This document shows positions 25,837 through 33,873 of a stretch of 64,000 nucleotides of DNA, in pieces. The position numbers were made by a program, and so were the translations under genes. The notes under the pieces are model-generated. The model was not told the DNA's origin and ran no database searches. It saw only the letters and a program-made list of their open reading frames with translations. The stretch comes from Flavobacteriaceae bacterium UBA7684 (lineage in GTDB: Bacteria > Bacteroidota > Bacteroidia > Flavobacteriales > Flavobacteriaceae), in contig DLGW01000005.1 of assembly GCA_002482885.1 (NCBI GenBank), positions 4,533 to 68,532 of the forward strand. The letters are read 5' to 3'. Numbering within the stretch: the first letter of the stretch is position 1; every line of letters begins with the position of its first letter.

Positions 25837-26244
25837 ATGAAAACACTCACCCACCTCCCACAACCCCTCCGCGAAATCGCACAACAACACTTCGCCCTGC
25901 TCGAATCCCAAAACATCAAAAGAAAGAGAGATACTATCCAACTCAACATTTCCGGTTACGCCGATGTAATGTACCTCATAGCCGATATTGTCAAAGTGTC
26001 AATGCTCGCCCTCGAAGGAGAAACCAGTTCCACCCGCATCCCCGAGCCAACTACAAACATCAGCGGAGTCCTCGGCATAATCCTAGACCTCATTCCCTAC
26101 GAAGAAGCCGACCTCCTCGACCTTATCCGCGAACAAGTCCTAAAACCCTCAGAAGAACAAATAGAGCAGGAGTACCTATTAGAAAATTACTATCTAGAAC
26201 TCCCATCACAACTTTTGGAACAGAATCAGCATAATCACAATTAA
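25837..26244 (+). CDS. Small cytoplasmic protein, paralogue of the 26535-26918 product
   Basis: The 135 residues show no known family motif. The layout is a helical start, a strand 'TIQLNISGYADVMYLIADIV', then 'PEPTTNISGVLGIILDLIPY' and an acidic helical C-terminus. The second small gene (26535-26918) repeats this pattern: a 'LN-S-Y' strand, a D-x-x-K helix, 'ALxxE', 'P-x-x-NI-x-x-VL' and 'PxxExxxLD'. The gene follows the HEPN-type gene by 43 bases and shares its C-rich codon use, so the two probably form one unit. Function unknown; an accessory or antitoxin role for the HEPN-type protein is a guess from position. Confidence 0.5.
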   Translation: MKTLTHLPQPLREIAQQHFALLESQNIKRKRDTIQLNISGYADVMYLIADIVKVSMLALEGETSSTRIPEPTTNISGVLGIILDLIPYEEADLLDLIREQVLKPSEEQIEQEYLLENYYLELPSQLLEQNQHNHN

Positions 26245-26399
26245 AGCAGGGGTTACAATCGCCCTTACAGAATTGGTGTAGAAAACAACGAAGAATTGAA
26301 TGGCAGTAATCCACGAGACGAACGAAGTGAGCGGCTTGGGTTACGGAATGAAATTCGAGGTAGTTTTCAAGCCAAGACTGTAGAGGCTTGATCTTTTTG

Positions 26400-26429
26400 G
26401 TTACTTTTTCTATCAAGAGAAAAAGTGAC
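26400..26429. repeat. Hairpin of a probable dispersed repeat
   Basis: gttactttttct (26400-26411) pairs with agaaaaagtgac (26418-26429) around atcaag, with one G-T pair. It sits at the end of a non-coding stretch (26245-26534) that also contains 'gatctttttggttac'. The sequence has the look of a dispersed intergenic element rather than a terminator, since it lacks a T run on the plus strand. Confidence 0.45.
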
Positions 26430-26534
26430 AAACCCAATCGCAAAGCACTATATAAAAAGTTTACAATATGTCAAATAACTATCAGGAGTCAAGCGGCTCC
26501 AATCATAATTCACTAACTCATAACGCTTCCCATC

Positions 26535-26918
26535 ATGAACACAAAATTCCAACAACTCCTCAAAAAATCCGACTGGCTTTTAACAACCCTAAAAGACCAC
26601 CCAAAAAAAGACGACTGTTACACCATTACCCTTAACTTCTCATGCTACTCGTCACTTTACTCCACAGTAAACGACCTGATGAAGCTTTGCACCGTAGCAC
26701 TCCTCACCGAAGAACCCTACATATCACCAATAGTAGGAAACCCAAACATTGACCTAGCCAATGTCCTCGAACTAGCCATCCAATTAATGCCCAAATCAGA
26801 ACCCGAATTCCTCGATGAAGTAAAAGAATTACTAAAAGAAAAACCACAAGAAGCAGCAGAGGAAATCCCGTTGTTCAATTTCAGCACAACCAGAATAATA
26901 GAAAATGCAGCCTCCTGA
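26535..26918 (+). CDS. Small cytoplasmic protein, paralogue of the 25837-26244 product
   Basis: The 127-residue protein starts at an ATG preceded by an AT-poor spacer and has no recognised family motif. It aligns by eye with the 135-residue protein upstream: 'YTITLNFSCYSSLYSTVNDL' matches that protein's 'LN-S-Y' strand, 'KLCTVALLTEEPY' its 'KVSMLALEGE', and 'NPNIDLANVLELAIQLMP' its NI/VL segment. The pair probably arose by duplication, with a repeat-containing 290-base spacer between them. C-rich composition as in the HEPN-type gene. Confidence 0.5.
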   Translation: MNTKFQQLLKKSDWLLTTLKDHPKKDDCYTITLNFSCYSSLYSTVNDLMKLCTVALLTEEPYISPIVGNPNIDLANVLELAIQLMPKSEPEFLDEVKELLKEKPQEAAEEIPLFNFSTTRIIENAAS

Positions 26919-27198
26919 ATTCATCCGGTATTCTAGGCTGGTAAAGGATAGGGTCTTCCACATTTTACAATCCAAAGACATAATCAATCGTTTGCAAAAT
27001 GTCAACCTGAGCCTGCCTGCCCTGAGCTTGTCTAAGGGTCTAAGGGATTATTTCGTAATTCATAATTTTTAATTCTTAAATATACCTCTACTATATAGTT
27101 CCTGCCTAGATTTGATATTAAGAGGAGAATGTCCGGTAGATATTCGGTTTTTTTAGGTGGCAGTCAGGACTAAAGTCTTTAGACTTTCTAACCCCCTA

Positions 27199-27240
27199 AA
27201 GTATAGCTAGTGTATAGGAAAGGCATAGCTAGTGTATGAG
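27199..27240. repeat. 11-base periodic repeat run, block 1
   Basis: Successive 11-base units gtatagctagt, gtataggaaag and gcatagctagt, followed by the shortened gtatgagta. The same unit recurs in block 2 at 27341-27373. Confidence 0.6.
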
Positions 27241-27340
27241 TAGTGTATCAAAACATGCATTATGTCAAATAGAACTATAGCAATGCTACAATGAAGCCTG
27301 CCTGTTCTGAGGGCAGTCGAAGGGCTCCTATATACCTCCC

Positions 27341-27373
27341 GTATAGCTAAAGTATAGCTCCCTTATAGATGAA
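27341..27373. repeat. 11-base periodic repeat run, block 2
   Basis: Units gtatagctaaa, gtatagctccc and ttatagatgaa follow each other without gaps. The conserved part is tatag at one helical-turn spacing. Confidence 0.6.
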
Positions 27374-27580
27374 GCATCAATGGTGACAGTTTCATGTATA
27401 ACTCCGCTATCTCAACTACATGTCATTTCCGTCTCGTTATTTATAACGAGAGGAACCCTCATTCGCTGCACTTACCTAGTAGCCATAAACCAAAAACAAT
27501 CGTCTGCAAAATGTCACCCTGAGCTTGTCGAAGGGTCGCAGGGCTGTATTGTCCTATATATTGCTAGTCCATAGGAAATC

Positions 27581-27745
27581 CCGATAGCGCGGATTTGTAA
27601 TCCGTGCCCGCAATCAAATTCAAAATAATATCTTCAAACTTATAATAAAACCGATAGCGCGGATTTACTTCGTCATTTCGCTTCGCTCGTGTGCAATCCG
27701 TGCCCGCAATCAAATTCAAAACAATATCTTCAAACTTATAATAAA
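27581..27745. repeat. Tandem duplication with a 25-30-base insertion in copy two
   Basis: Copy one (27581-27650) and copy two (27651-27745) both begin ccgatagcgcggattt and end with the same A/T-rich tail 'atatcttcaaacttataata'. Copy two carries an extra 'acttcgtcatttcgcttcgc' class segment at about 27667-27695, between ggattt and aatccgtgcccg. Confidence 0.8.
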
Positions 27746-27749
27746 TCAA

Positions 27750-27782
27750 AAAACCCCAAACATCACTGCTTGGGGCTTTTAT
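27750..27782. terminator. Rho-independent terminator
   Basis: ccccaa (about 27755-27760) pairs with ttggggc (about 27771-27777), with A and T runs outside. On the minus strand it follows the propeller protein gene, about 60 bases past its stop. Confidence 0.65.
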
Positions 27783-27843
27783 TCAAAATAACAACTAAAA
27801 CTAAATTACCGTTTCAACTTTTTTTACAACCTATAGTAAGGCT

Positions 27844-29343
27844 TTATTCTTTAATAAAGATTTTTGTTCCTTTGCCTTTATGGGTAATAATTTCAACATA
27901 ATAACTTCCTGTAGCCAATTCGGATAAATCAACTACAGTGTTGGTCGTTGTTTTTACTATTTGACCCAGTTGATTGTAAACCGTTACTTTTTCCAGTTGT
28001 AAATTTTGCGCTACCGAAATAGTGACAATATCCTTTGATGGGTTTGGGTATATTGAAAAGTGGTTGAGTACAAAATCATCACTAGATAAAACAGCTGATA
28101 TATTATATACACGAGTCATGCCGGGAATACCGCCATCATACGTTACTGGTGCACCCATAGCTAAAACGGTTCCGTTACCTGATAAGGAAACGCTGGTTCC
28201 ATTTAAGTGGTTGCTTCCTAAGCCTAAAATATCTGTACCTACCAGCGTCCAAACATTACCAACATTTTGATAAATTCGGACAAGGCCACAATTTTGAGCA
28301 TTTCCATTGCTGTTTCGTGGCGAACCTATGGCTAAAATAGTACCGTCACTAGATAAGGAAATACTTGAGCCACTTTGATTATTAGCGGCTTTACCGTCGA
28401 TATCTGCTCCAATTTGTGTCCAGGTGCCTGAAACATTTCTATACACACGAACGTGTCCGGAATCAGAACCGTTTACGCCATTATTACTTGGATCACCAAT
28501 GGCCAATATAGTACCATCACTAGACAGCGCAACGCTGGAGCCACTAGTGCCATAAGTTCCTTCGCCGGTAATAGTAGCACCAACTTGTGTCCAAACTCCT
28601 GCTAGGTTTTGAAATACGCGTACATACCCGGAAGTAATCACTTGTGAGTAATTATGTGGTGCTCCAATTGCCACAATATTACCATCGCTAGATAAGGAAA
28701 CACTCGCGCCGTTTCGGTCATTAGAAGCCAGTCCATCAATGTCCGAACCAATTTGTGTCCAAACACTATCTATATTTCTATAAATTCTGACATGGCCGGC
28801 CTGAGCATTATTTGAGTTATAATTACCCGGTGCACCCATAGCCACAACATTACCATCGGCAGATAAGGAAACGCTCCAGCCATTCACGTCAATGGTTGAT
28901 TCACCATTAATATCTGCTCCAATTTTAGTCCAAGCACCGGCATTGTATTTGTAAACACGAACATGACCGGAATAAGTAGTATTAGTACCATTGCCGTAGA
29001 TACCATCATTATAAGGTGCACCGATAGCCAAAACAGTCCCGTCACTAGACAAGGAAACACTTGACCCGGCTTGATCGCCTAAGGCTTCACCGTCGATATC
29101 TGCTCCAATTTGTGTCCACACACCGGCTACATTTTGATATACACGGGTATGACCTCTCGGGCCGGCTGTAGTACCGCTTCCTTCATGATGAGAGGAGCCT
29201 ACTGCAACAATGCTTCCATCGCTTGACATTGCAACACTGGAACCACATTGATCATTGGCTGCTGCACCCGGAATATTTGAGCCAATTTGAATTTGTCCAA
29301 TGCATAGTATTGGAAATAAAAGTAGCGTAATTAATTTCTTCAT
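27844..29343 (-). CDS. Secreted seven-repeat beta-propeller protein with T9SS tail
   Basis: The 499-residue protein begins with a signal peptide (MKKLITLLLFPILCIGQ). Seven repeats of about 55-60 residues follow, each with a core like 'GSSVSLSSDGTVLAIGAP' and a later 'GHVRVYxNxxGxWTQIGxDI', which fits a seven-bladed FG-GAP/integrin-like propeller. The C-terminus is a T9SS type A sorting domain ('HFSIYPNPSKDIVTISV' to 'TKIFIKE'). It is therefore probably exported and fixed at the cell surface. The ligand is unknown. The repeats are very similar in DNA sequence and prone to recombination. It is transcribed alone, 80 bases after the secreted protein gene at 29424. Confidence 0.88.
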   Translation of the reverse strand: MKKLITLLLFPILCIGQIQIGSNIPGAAANDQCGSSVAMSSDGSIVAVGSSHHEGSGTTAGPRGHTRVYQNVAGVWTQIGADIDGEALGDQAGSSVSLSSDGTVLAIGAPYNDGIYGNGTNTTYSGHVRVYKYNAGAWTKIGADINGESTIDVNGWSVSLSADGNVVAMGAPGNYNSNNAQAGHVRIYRNIDSVWTQIGSDIDGLASNDRNGASVSLSSDGNIVAIGAPHNYSQVITSGYVRVFQNLAGVWTQVGATITGEGTYGTSGSSVALSSDGTILAIGDPSNNGVNGSDSGHVRVYRNVSGTWTQIGADIDGKAANNQSGSSISLSSDGTILAIGSPRNSNGNAQNCGLVRIYQNVGNVWTLVGTDILGLGSNHLNGTSVSLSGNGTVLAMGAPVTYDGGIPGMTRVYNISAVLSSDDFVLNHFSIYPNPSKDIVTISVAQNLQLEKVTVYNQLGQIVKTTTNTVVDLSELATGSYYVEIITHKGKGTKIFIKE

Positions 29344-29423
29344 TTTTTCTTTTTTTTTCCTGAATTCGTGTCAGGATATATTAATAATTCTAAATAGTTA
29401 GCTGTCAAAAAAGGTTAATGGTC

Positions 29424-30458
29424 TTATTTTAAGAACTTAAGACATCCCGGATTGACTTTTTTGCCATCAGGGGCAAAATAACCATTGACAGTTGCTTCAG
29501 AGCTAACGGTAGCCGGCAAGTATTTGGCGCCATCATATATCTTATCGAAAATGTAATAGTCATACCAAACCTCGCCTTTTGCATTTTTACAGACAATAGC
29601 AGCAATAAATGACTTTTTAATAATGGCATTGTAATCGCCTCTTATGATATAGATGTCTTTAAAGACTAATATCGGTTTTATAGCGTTAGCAGCATTTTCC
29701 TTGAAAAATACTTTACAGGCTTTAAGAACTTCAGCTTCTAATTTAGGATCAGCCAAGGCACTTTTTGGGAAACAATCTGCTTCGGTTACCTTGATTTCTT
29801 TAGGAACAACCATGTCAATTTCGCCTACGGCTATAGGTTTGTATTGAAAACCGGTAGCATCACCCATAATAACCGGAACCAATTCAATCTTTAGTTTGTG
29901 GTTTCCGGGCGTTAATAGATCTTGTCTTTCAAGGAGTGCACGATACATACTTTCGCCAAAAAAGTCTTTCTCAGTACCATCATTAATTTCTGCTCTATGG
30001 GTTGGCAGCCCTGTCATGTCCTCATGTTTAAAAGGTTGTGCGTGACTGGTGCCTGAAACTTCTTTTCCGTCAACGTACAGGATAAATGCGATTTTACAAC
30101 GTTCAAAAGTGCTTTTATTTTCGTTGATTTCTTTGGGCTTTTTACCGCTTTCCGCTAATTGCAGCATGGCACTGTTGGCAGGAGAATTGGCCATAAAAGC
30201 TCTGACGGATAACTTGTCACCAAGGGTGTACGTCTTGATGTATTTGGTTTCGGGCAATGTGCGTTCAAATTCTTCATTGGAAAAACACACTTTTCCAATG
30301 TTGTTTTGGTATTGAGGGAAATCCAGTTTTTCTTCCGGGAAGAGTTCTAATTTGCCTTTGCCACCTACTTTGTCTTTTAATAATTTACCCAATTGGGCAT
30401 GAGAGTTTACTGAAAAGGCAATACAAGCCAAAAGAATAATTTTTTTCATATGATTCAT
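29424..30458 (-). CDS. Secreted protein of unknown function
   Basis: The 344-residue frame starts MNHMKKIILLACIAFSVNSHAQ; the second ATG (30449) may be the true start. After the signal peptide, a basic 'LGKLLKDKVGGKGKLELFPE' is followed by a beta-rich body of about 300 residues, with a 'GNHKLKIELVPVI' strand and a C-terminal part with 'VWYDYYIFDKIYDG'. Four Cys residues are scattered. I do not recognise the family. No T9SS tail and no lipobox are visible, so it is probably periplasmic. Confidence 0.65.
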   Translation of the reverse strand: MNHMKKIILLACIAFSVNSHAQLGKLLKDKVGGKGKLELFPEEKLDFPQYQNNIGKVCFSNEEFERTLPETKYIKTYTLGDKLSVRAFMANSPANSAMLQLAESGKKPKEINENKSTFERCKIAFILYVDGKEVSGTSHAQPFKHEDMTGLPTHRAEINDGTEKDFFGESMYRALLERQDLLTPGNHKLKIELVPVIMGDATGFQYKPIAVGEIDMVVPKEIKVTEADCFPKSALADPKLEAEVLKACKVFFKENAANAIKPILVFKDIYIIRGDYNAIIKKSFIAAIVCKNAKGEVWYDYYIFDKIYDGAKYLPATVSSEATVNGYFAPDGKKVNPGCLKFLK

Positions 30459-30609
30459 TATAAGTTAGCCGGACAACCATGGTTGGTCGGAAATATAATG
30501 CAATAATAAATCAAAGAAAGAAGAAAATTTTAGCCAATGAATTAACGTTATGGTTTAGAAGATTAACGTTGGATTTCAAAGGATGACCGTTTTGAGGGAA
30601 AGTAACAAT

Positions 30610-31359
30610 TTAAATGTTTTCGAGTAAAATAAGGAATTCCTCTTTTTTGCGAACGGAAAGCGGAATGCAAGTTTTGTTTTTCATTACCACTTTGTTGCCA
30701 ATATCTGCCTTGACAAAATGGTCAAAATAAGCCATATTGATCAGGTGCGATTTGTGCGTTCTGAAGAAATTGTGTGGCACTAATAAGGTTTCGTATTCTT
30801 TAAGATTGGTTGACACAATTAATTTGGGAGCATTGATAAGGTTGAATGTCGTATAGTTTTTATCCGATTCACAGTTTACAATATCCTGAATATTGACTGA
30901 ATATATCTTGTCTGCCGTTTTAAGAATCAGTTTTTGGATGTTTTTTGGTCGCTCAAGATTAGTAAACAGGTTGTTGAGTTTTAGGTCAAATACTTCTTTG
31001 GTCAAAGAGTCTTCGGCTTTTTTTACCGCTTCAATCAAATCAGTTGACTGTAGTGGCTTTAACAAATAATCAATTGCCGAAAATCGGAAAGCCCTAATCG
31101 CAAAATCTTCATAACCGGTTATGAAAATCACTTTAAAGTTAATGGGTTTAAGTTTTTGAAGCAGGTCAAAACCATTGCCATCGGGCATTTCAATGTCGAG
31201 AAAAACAATATCAGGAGACAATTGTTTTATGATTTTTACACCGGATTCTACAGAATCTGCCTGACCAATGATTGAAATAGTTGGACAGCTCGATTTGATA
31301 ATGGCAATATTTTCCTTTCGGATATTTTCAATATCATCAATGACAATGGCTCGTAACAT
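30610..31359 (-). CDS. LytR/AlgR-family response regulator (REC-LytTR)
   Basis: I start at the ATG at 31359 (249 residues), where the receiver domain begins 'MLRAIVIDDIENIRKEN'. Asp8/Asp9 form the acidic pocket, Asp55 in 'IVFLDIEMP' is the phospho-acceptor, and 'KVIFITGYEDFAIRAF' and 'YLLKPL' supply the conserved Thr and Lys. A LytTR DNA-binding domain follows (about 150-249, 'CESDKNYTTFNL', 'FFRTHKSHLINM', 'IPLSVRKKEEF'). It lies 7 bases after the LytS-like kinase gene and is its partner. Targets are unknown. Confidence 0.93.
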   Translation of the reverse strand: MLRAIVIDDIENIRKENIAIIKSSCPTISIIGQADSVESGVKIIKQLSPDIVFLDIEMPDGNGFDLLQKLKPINFKVIFITGYEDFAIRAFRFSAIDYLLKPLQSTDLIEAVKKAEDSLTKEVFDLKLNNLFTNLERPKNIQKLILKTADKIYSVNIQDIVNCESDKNYTTFNLINAPKLIVSTNLKEYETLLVPHNFFRTHKSHLINMAYFDHFVKADIGNKVVMKNKTCIPLSVRKKEEFLILLENI

Positions 31360-31366
31360 AGGATGC

Positions 31367-33316
31367 TTAGTTTTCGTAAATATAAGGGATTTCAAAAATA
31401 ACTTTAGCGCCAACAATATTGGTGTCTTGGTCTACTATGTTGTCTGTTTGTAATACAAAATCTTCATTTTTAGTGTAATTAACCAAGCGTTCTTTGGTAA
31501 TGGACATGGCTAATGATTTGTGATGGTTTGATTTTTGAACCGTATCAAATCCTTTTCCATTATCAGCAACTTCAAAAAACAATTTGTCTTCCTTTACATA
31601 AAAACGGATGTCGACTTTGCCATTGGTTGTTGTATCACTCAAACCGTGTTTTATGGCATTTTCGATAAAGGGTTGGGTTAACATTGGAGGCAAAAATATA
31701 CTTTCTGCATCAATCGTTTTTTCAACGGTAATGGTAAAGCTGAATTTGTTGCTGTACAAAAGTTGTTGGATGGACAAATAGTTCTGAATCATTGCTACTT
31801 CTTCGGATAATGAAATATAATTTTCATTTGAATTTTCAAGAATTTGTCTGGTCAGCGACGAAAATTTATTAAGATAGTCTATGGCTTCGTTGTCTTTTTT
31901 ATCTGAAATCAAACCGCGAATGTTTACTATAGAATTAAAAATGAAGTGTGGATTCATTTGCGTAATGAGCAGTTTTTGCTTGATTTGGTTTTTTTCAAGA
32001 ACTGAAATCGCTTGTCTTTGTTTGTTGTTTCGGTAATAGAAATAAACACCTAAAACCAATACGATAAGTACACCTGACAGGGCAATTAGCCAGTTGTTTT
32101 TGGAAGCATTTTTCTTTTCGGTGGCCAATTTGTAGTTCAGTTCCTTTTTTTCAAAATCATACTTTAATTGTTGTTGTTTTAGTATATTTTGGGTGGTATT
32201 GGCTTTAATTGAGTCTAAAATCTTATCATGTGATTTATAAATTTCAAGTGCTTTTTCAAAGTTTTTGGTTTCATTAAATATCCAGTATAAAAGAGAATAA
32301 ACCTTTTTTTGAAGTTCCAGGTCATTGGTTTTTTTACCTGTTGCCAATGCCTGATAAGCATAATATTCCGCTTTTTGTGATTCTTTCTTTTGTTGGTATA
32401 AATTTCCCAACATCAGATTGGCTTGGGCAATAGCCCTTTCATCAGTAGAGAGAGATAAGGCTTCTTTTAGTAGCGATTCGGCTTCGTCATATTTATTTTG
32501 AGCCAACTTGGCAAACGCGAGTTTTGACAATATTAAGCTAATATTGATTTTGTCTCCTGTTTTTTTAGCCAATGCCAGTGCTTTTTCGGAGTAGGAAGCC
32601 GATGCTGGATAGTTTTTCAAGTTCAAGTAGCTATTCGCAATGTTAGCATAGGCAACACTCATTAAATGGTCTTTCTGATAGTTAACATGACTGTCGCTGG
32701 CCTTGTGATAGGCTATAACTTTTTTATTGTATTCGATGGACTTTTTATGATCTCCAATGGAAGAATAAATATTTCCTAAGATTGATAGCGCATAAGCAAT
32801 TTCGCCATTGTTTTTGTTTTTGTCTTTTTCAAAATATTGTAAGGCTGTAAAGAGACACGAAATGGCTTTTTCATTTTTATTAATCAGGGAGTAAAATGAG
32901 CCTTTTGTGATGATTTGATAATAGGCATCGTCATCATATTTGATAGATTTATAGAGTGCTATACTTTTGTCTATGGCAGCCAATCCTTTAACAGCTTCTT
33001 TTTTGTGACCATATTCTATGGCTAGAACATTGTAGTATGTGGCGAGCCAAGAGGTATAGGTTTCGCGAAGAATTGGATTGTTTTGTTTTTTTAGATTCTT
33101 TTGTGCTAATGCCCCAATCAGGTTATTTACATAATAATATTGTGGATTGTTTTCGGTATATTTACTATCCATAATGGTTCCCAGTGTACTTAACTTTGTG
33201 GTGTCGTGTACTTTGGGGTTTCGCAAAAAGATTTTTAAGGAATCAAGTGTTTTGTCTTGAGAATAGGAAACTGAAAAAACAAGCAATAGGGTGATTAGTC
33301 CGGTAATCTTGAACAT
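31367..33316 (-). CDS. LytS-family sensor histidine kinase with TPR sensor region
   Basis: The 649-residue protein has a signal peptide (MFKITGLITLLLVFSVSYSQ), a periplasmic region of TPR repeats (about 75-390), one membrane segment (about 408-427), then a His_kinase domain with 'QMNPHFIFNSI' (phospho-acceptor His at about 455) and a HATPase_c end with 'LPPMLTQPFIENAIKHGLSD' and 'VADNGKGFD'. This build is typical of Bacteroidota kinases that pair with LytTR response regulators. It is followed after 7 bases by that regulator. The signal is unknown; TPR repeats suggest protein or peptide sensing. Confidence 0.93.
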   Translation of the reverse strand: MFKITGLITLLLVFSVSYSQDKTLDSLKIFLRNPKVHDTTKLSTLGTIMDSKYTENNPQYYYVNNLIGALAQKNLKKQNNPILRETYTSWLATYYNVLAIEYGHKKEAVKGLAAIDKSIALYKSIKYDDDAYYQIITKGSFYSLINKNEKAISCLFTALQYFEKDKNKNNGEIAYALSILGNIYSSIGDHKKSIEYNKKVIAYHKASDSHVNYQKDHLMSVAYANIANSYLNLKNYPASASYSEKALALAKKTGDKINISLILSKLAFAKLAQNKYDEAESLLKEALSLSTDERAIAQANLMLGNLYQQKKESQKAEYYAYQALATGKKTNDLELQKKVYSLLYWIFNETKNFEKALEIYKSHDKILDSIKANTTQNILKQQQLKYDFEKKELNYKLATEKKNASKNNWLIALSGVLIVLVLGVYFYYRNNKQRQAISVLEKNQIKQKLLITQMNPHFIFNSIVNIRGLISDKKDNEAIDYLNKFSSLTRQILENSNENYISLSEEVAMIQNYLSIQQLLYSNKFSFTITVEKTIDAESIFLPPMLTQPFIENAIKHGLSDTTTNGKVDIRFYVKEDKLFFEVADNGKGFDTVQKSNHHKSLAMSITKERLVNYTKNEDFVLQTDNIVDQDTNIVGAKVIFEIPYIYEN

Positions 33317-33438
33317 TAGCTTAATTTGATGAGGTTATGAATAGGGGACTAAAAATAGGCAATTAAAAGGAGCTTTTTCAAAACAAAATGTTAATCTCAG
33401 ATTTAGGTTTTATAGGTTCTGAATGAGATATTTTCTTT

Positions 33439-33873
33439 TCACACACTCTTAATCACATAAGTCACGATGCCCCAAATAATCAATTTGCAGTCTTCCGTCA
33501 CTTTAATCGGTTGGAATGCTTTGTTTTCGGGCATAAGATAGACCGCGTCTTTTTCGACCTTGATGCGTTTTACGGTAAATTCGCCGTCAATGAGGCAAAC
33601 TGCAATTTTGCCGTCTGTGGGTTCTATGCTTCGGTCGATGACCATGATGTCGCCATCGTCTATACCGGCGCCAATCATGGAAGTCCCATCGGCTTTGGCG
33701 TAGAAAGTGGCTTCGAAGTTTTTGACCAATACTTTGTCTAGACTGATTTGGCTTCCTTCAAAATCGGTCGCCGGTGAGGGGAAACCTGCTTTGATGCCGC
33801 CTTCAAAATAGGGGAGTGTTTTCGGATTTTCGACATCGGGCTTGAAGAAAGTAAGTTTGTTTTTTATCGACAT
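33439..33873 (-). CDS. umuD: UmuD-like autoproteolytic subunit of translesion polymerase
   Basis: The 144-residue protein is a LexA/UmuD-type S24 peptidase. The self-cleavage site is Ala29-Gly30 in 'GIKAGFPSPA', the catalytic Ser65 lies in 'GTSMIGAGI', and the catalytic Lys102 in 'DGEFTVKRI'; the spacing follows E. coli UmuD. No DNA-binding domain is present, so it is not LexA. After RecA-stimulated cleavage it should activate the partner polymerase. Its start overlaps the umuC stop by 10 bases, so here umuC comes first in the transcript, the reverse of the usual umuD-umuC order. Confidence 0.9.
   Translation of the reverse strand: MSIKNKLTFFKPDVENPKTLPYFEGGIKAGFPSPATDFEGSQISLDKVLVKNFEATFYAKADGTSMIGAGIDDGDIMVIDRSIEPTDGKIAVCLIDGEFTVKRIKVEKDAVYLMPENKAFQPIKVTEDCKLIIWGIVTYVIKSV

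Larger units (their letters stand above)
26919..27843. other. 925-base repeat-dense non-coding region
   Basis: No convincing gene is present. The region holds several copies of 'cctgagcttgtcgaaggg'-like elements (near 27006-27046, 27305-27327 and 27513-27535), two runs of 11-base periodic 'gtatagct' units, a two-copy tandem duplication and a terminator. It marks the right end of the accessory island. Confidence 0.7.

Noticed and set aside
26123..26443. Minus-strand 106-residue frame over the repeat hairpin
   Set aside because: It spans a gene end and a repeat element and has no protein-like pattern.
27199..27373. Possible CRISPR array in the phased repeats
   Set aside because: Units are only 11 bases with no unique spacers of 25-40 bases, and no cas gene is in the window.
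29429..29629. Short minus-strand frame inside the secreted protein gene
   Set aside because: It lies wholly within the better-supported 344-residue frame, with no signal peptide.
33439..33873. LexA repressor
   Set aside because: No N-terminal DNA-binding domain, and it is coupled to umuC, so UmuD is the better call.
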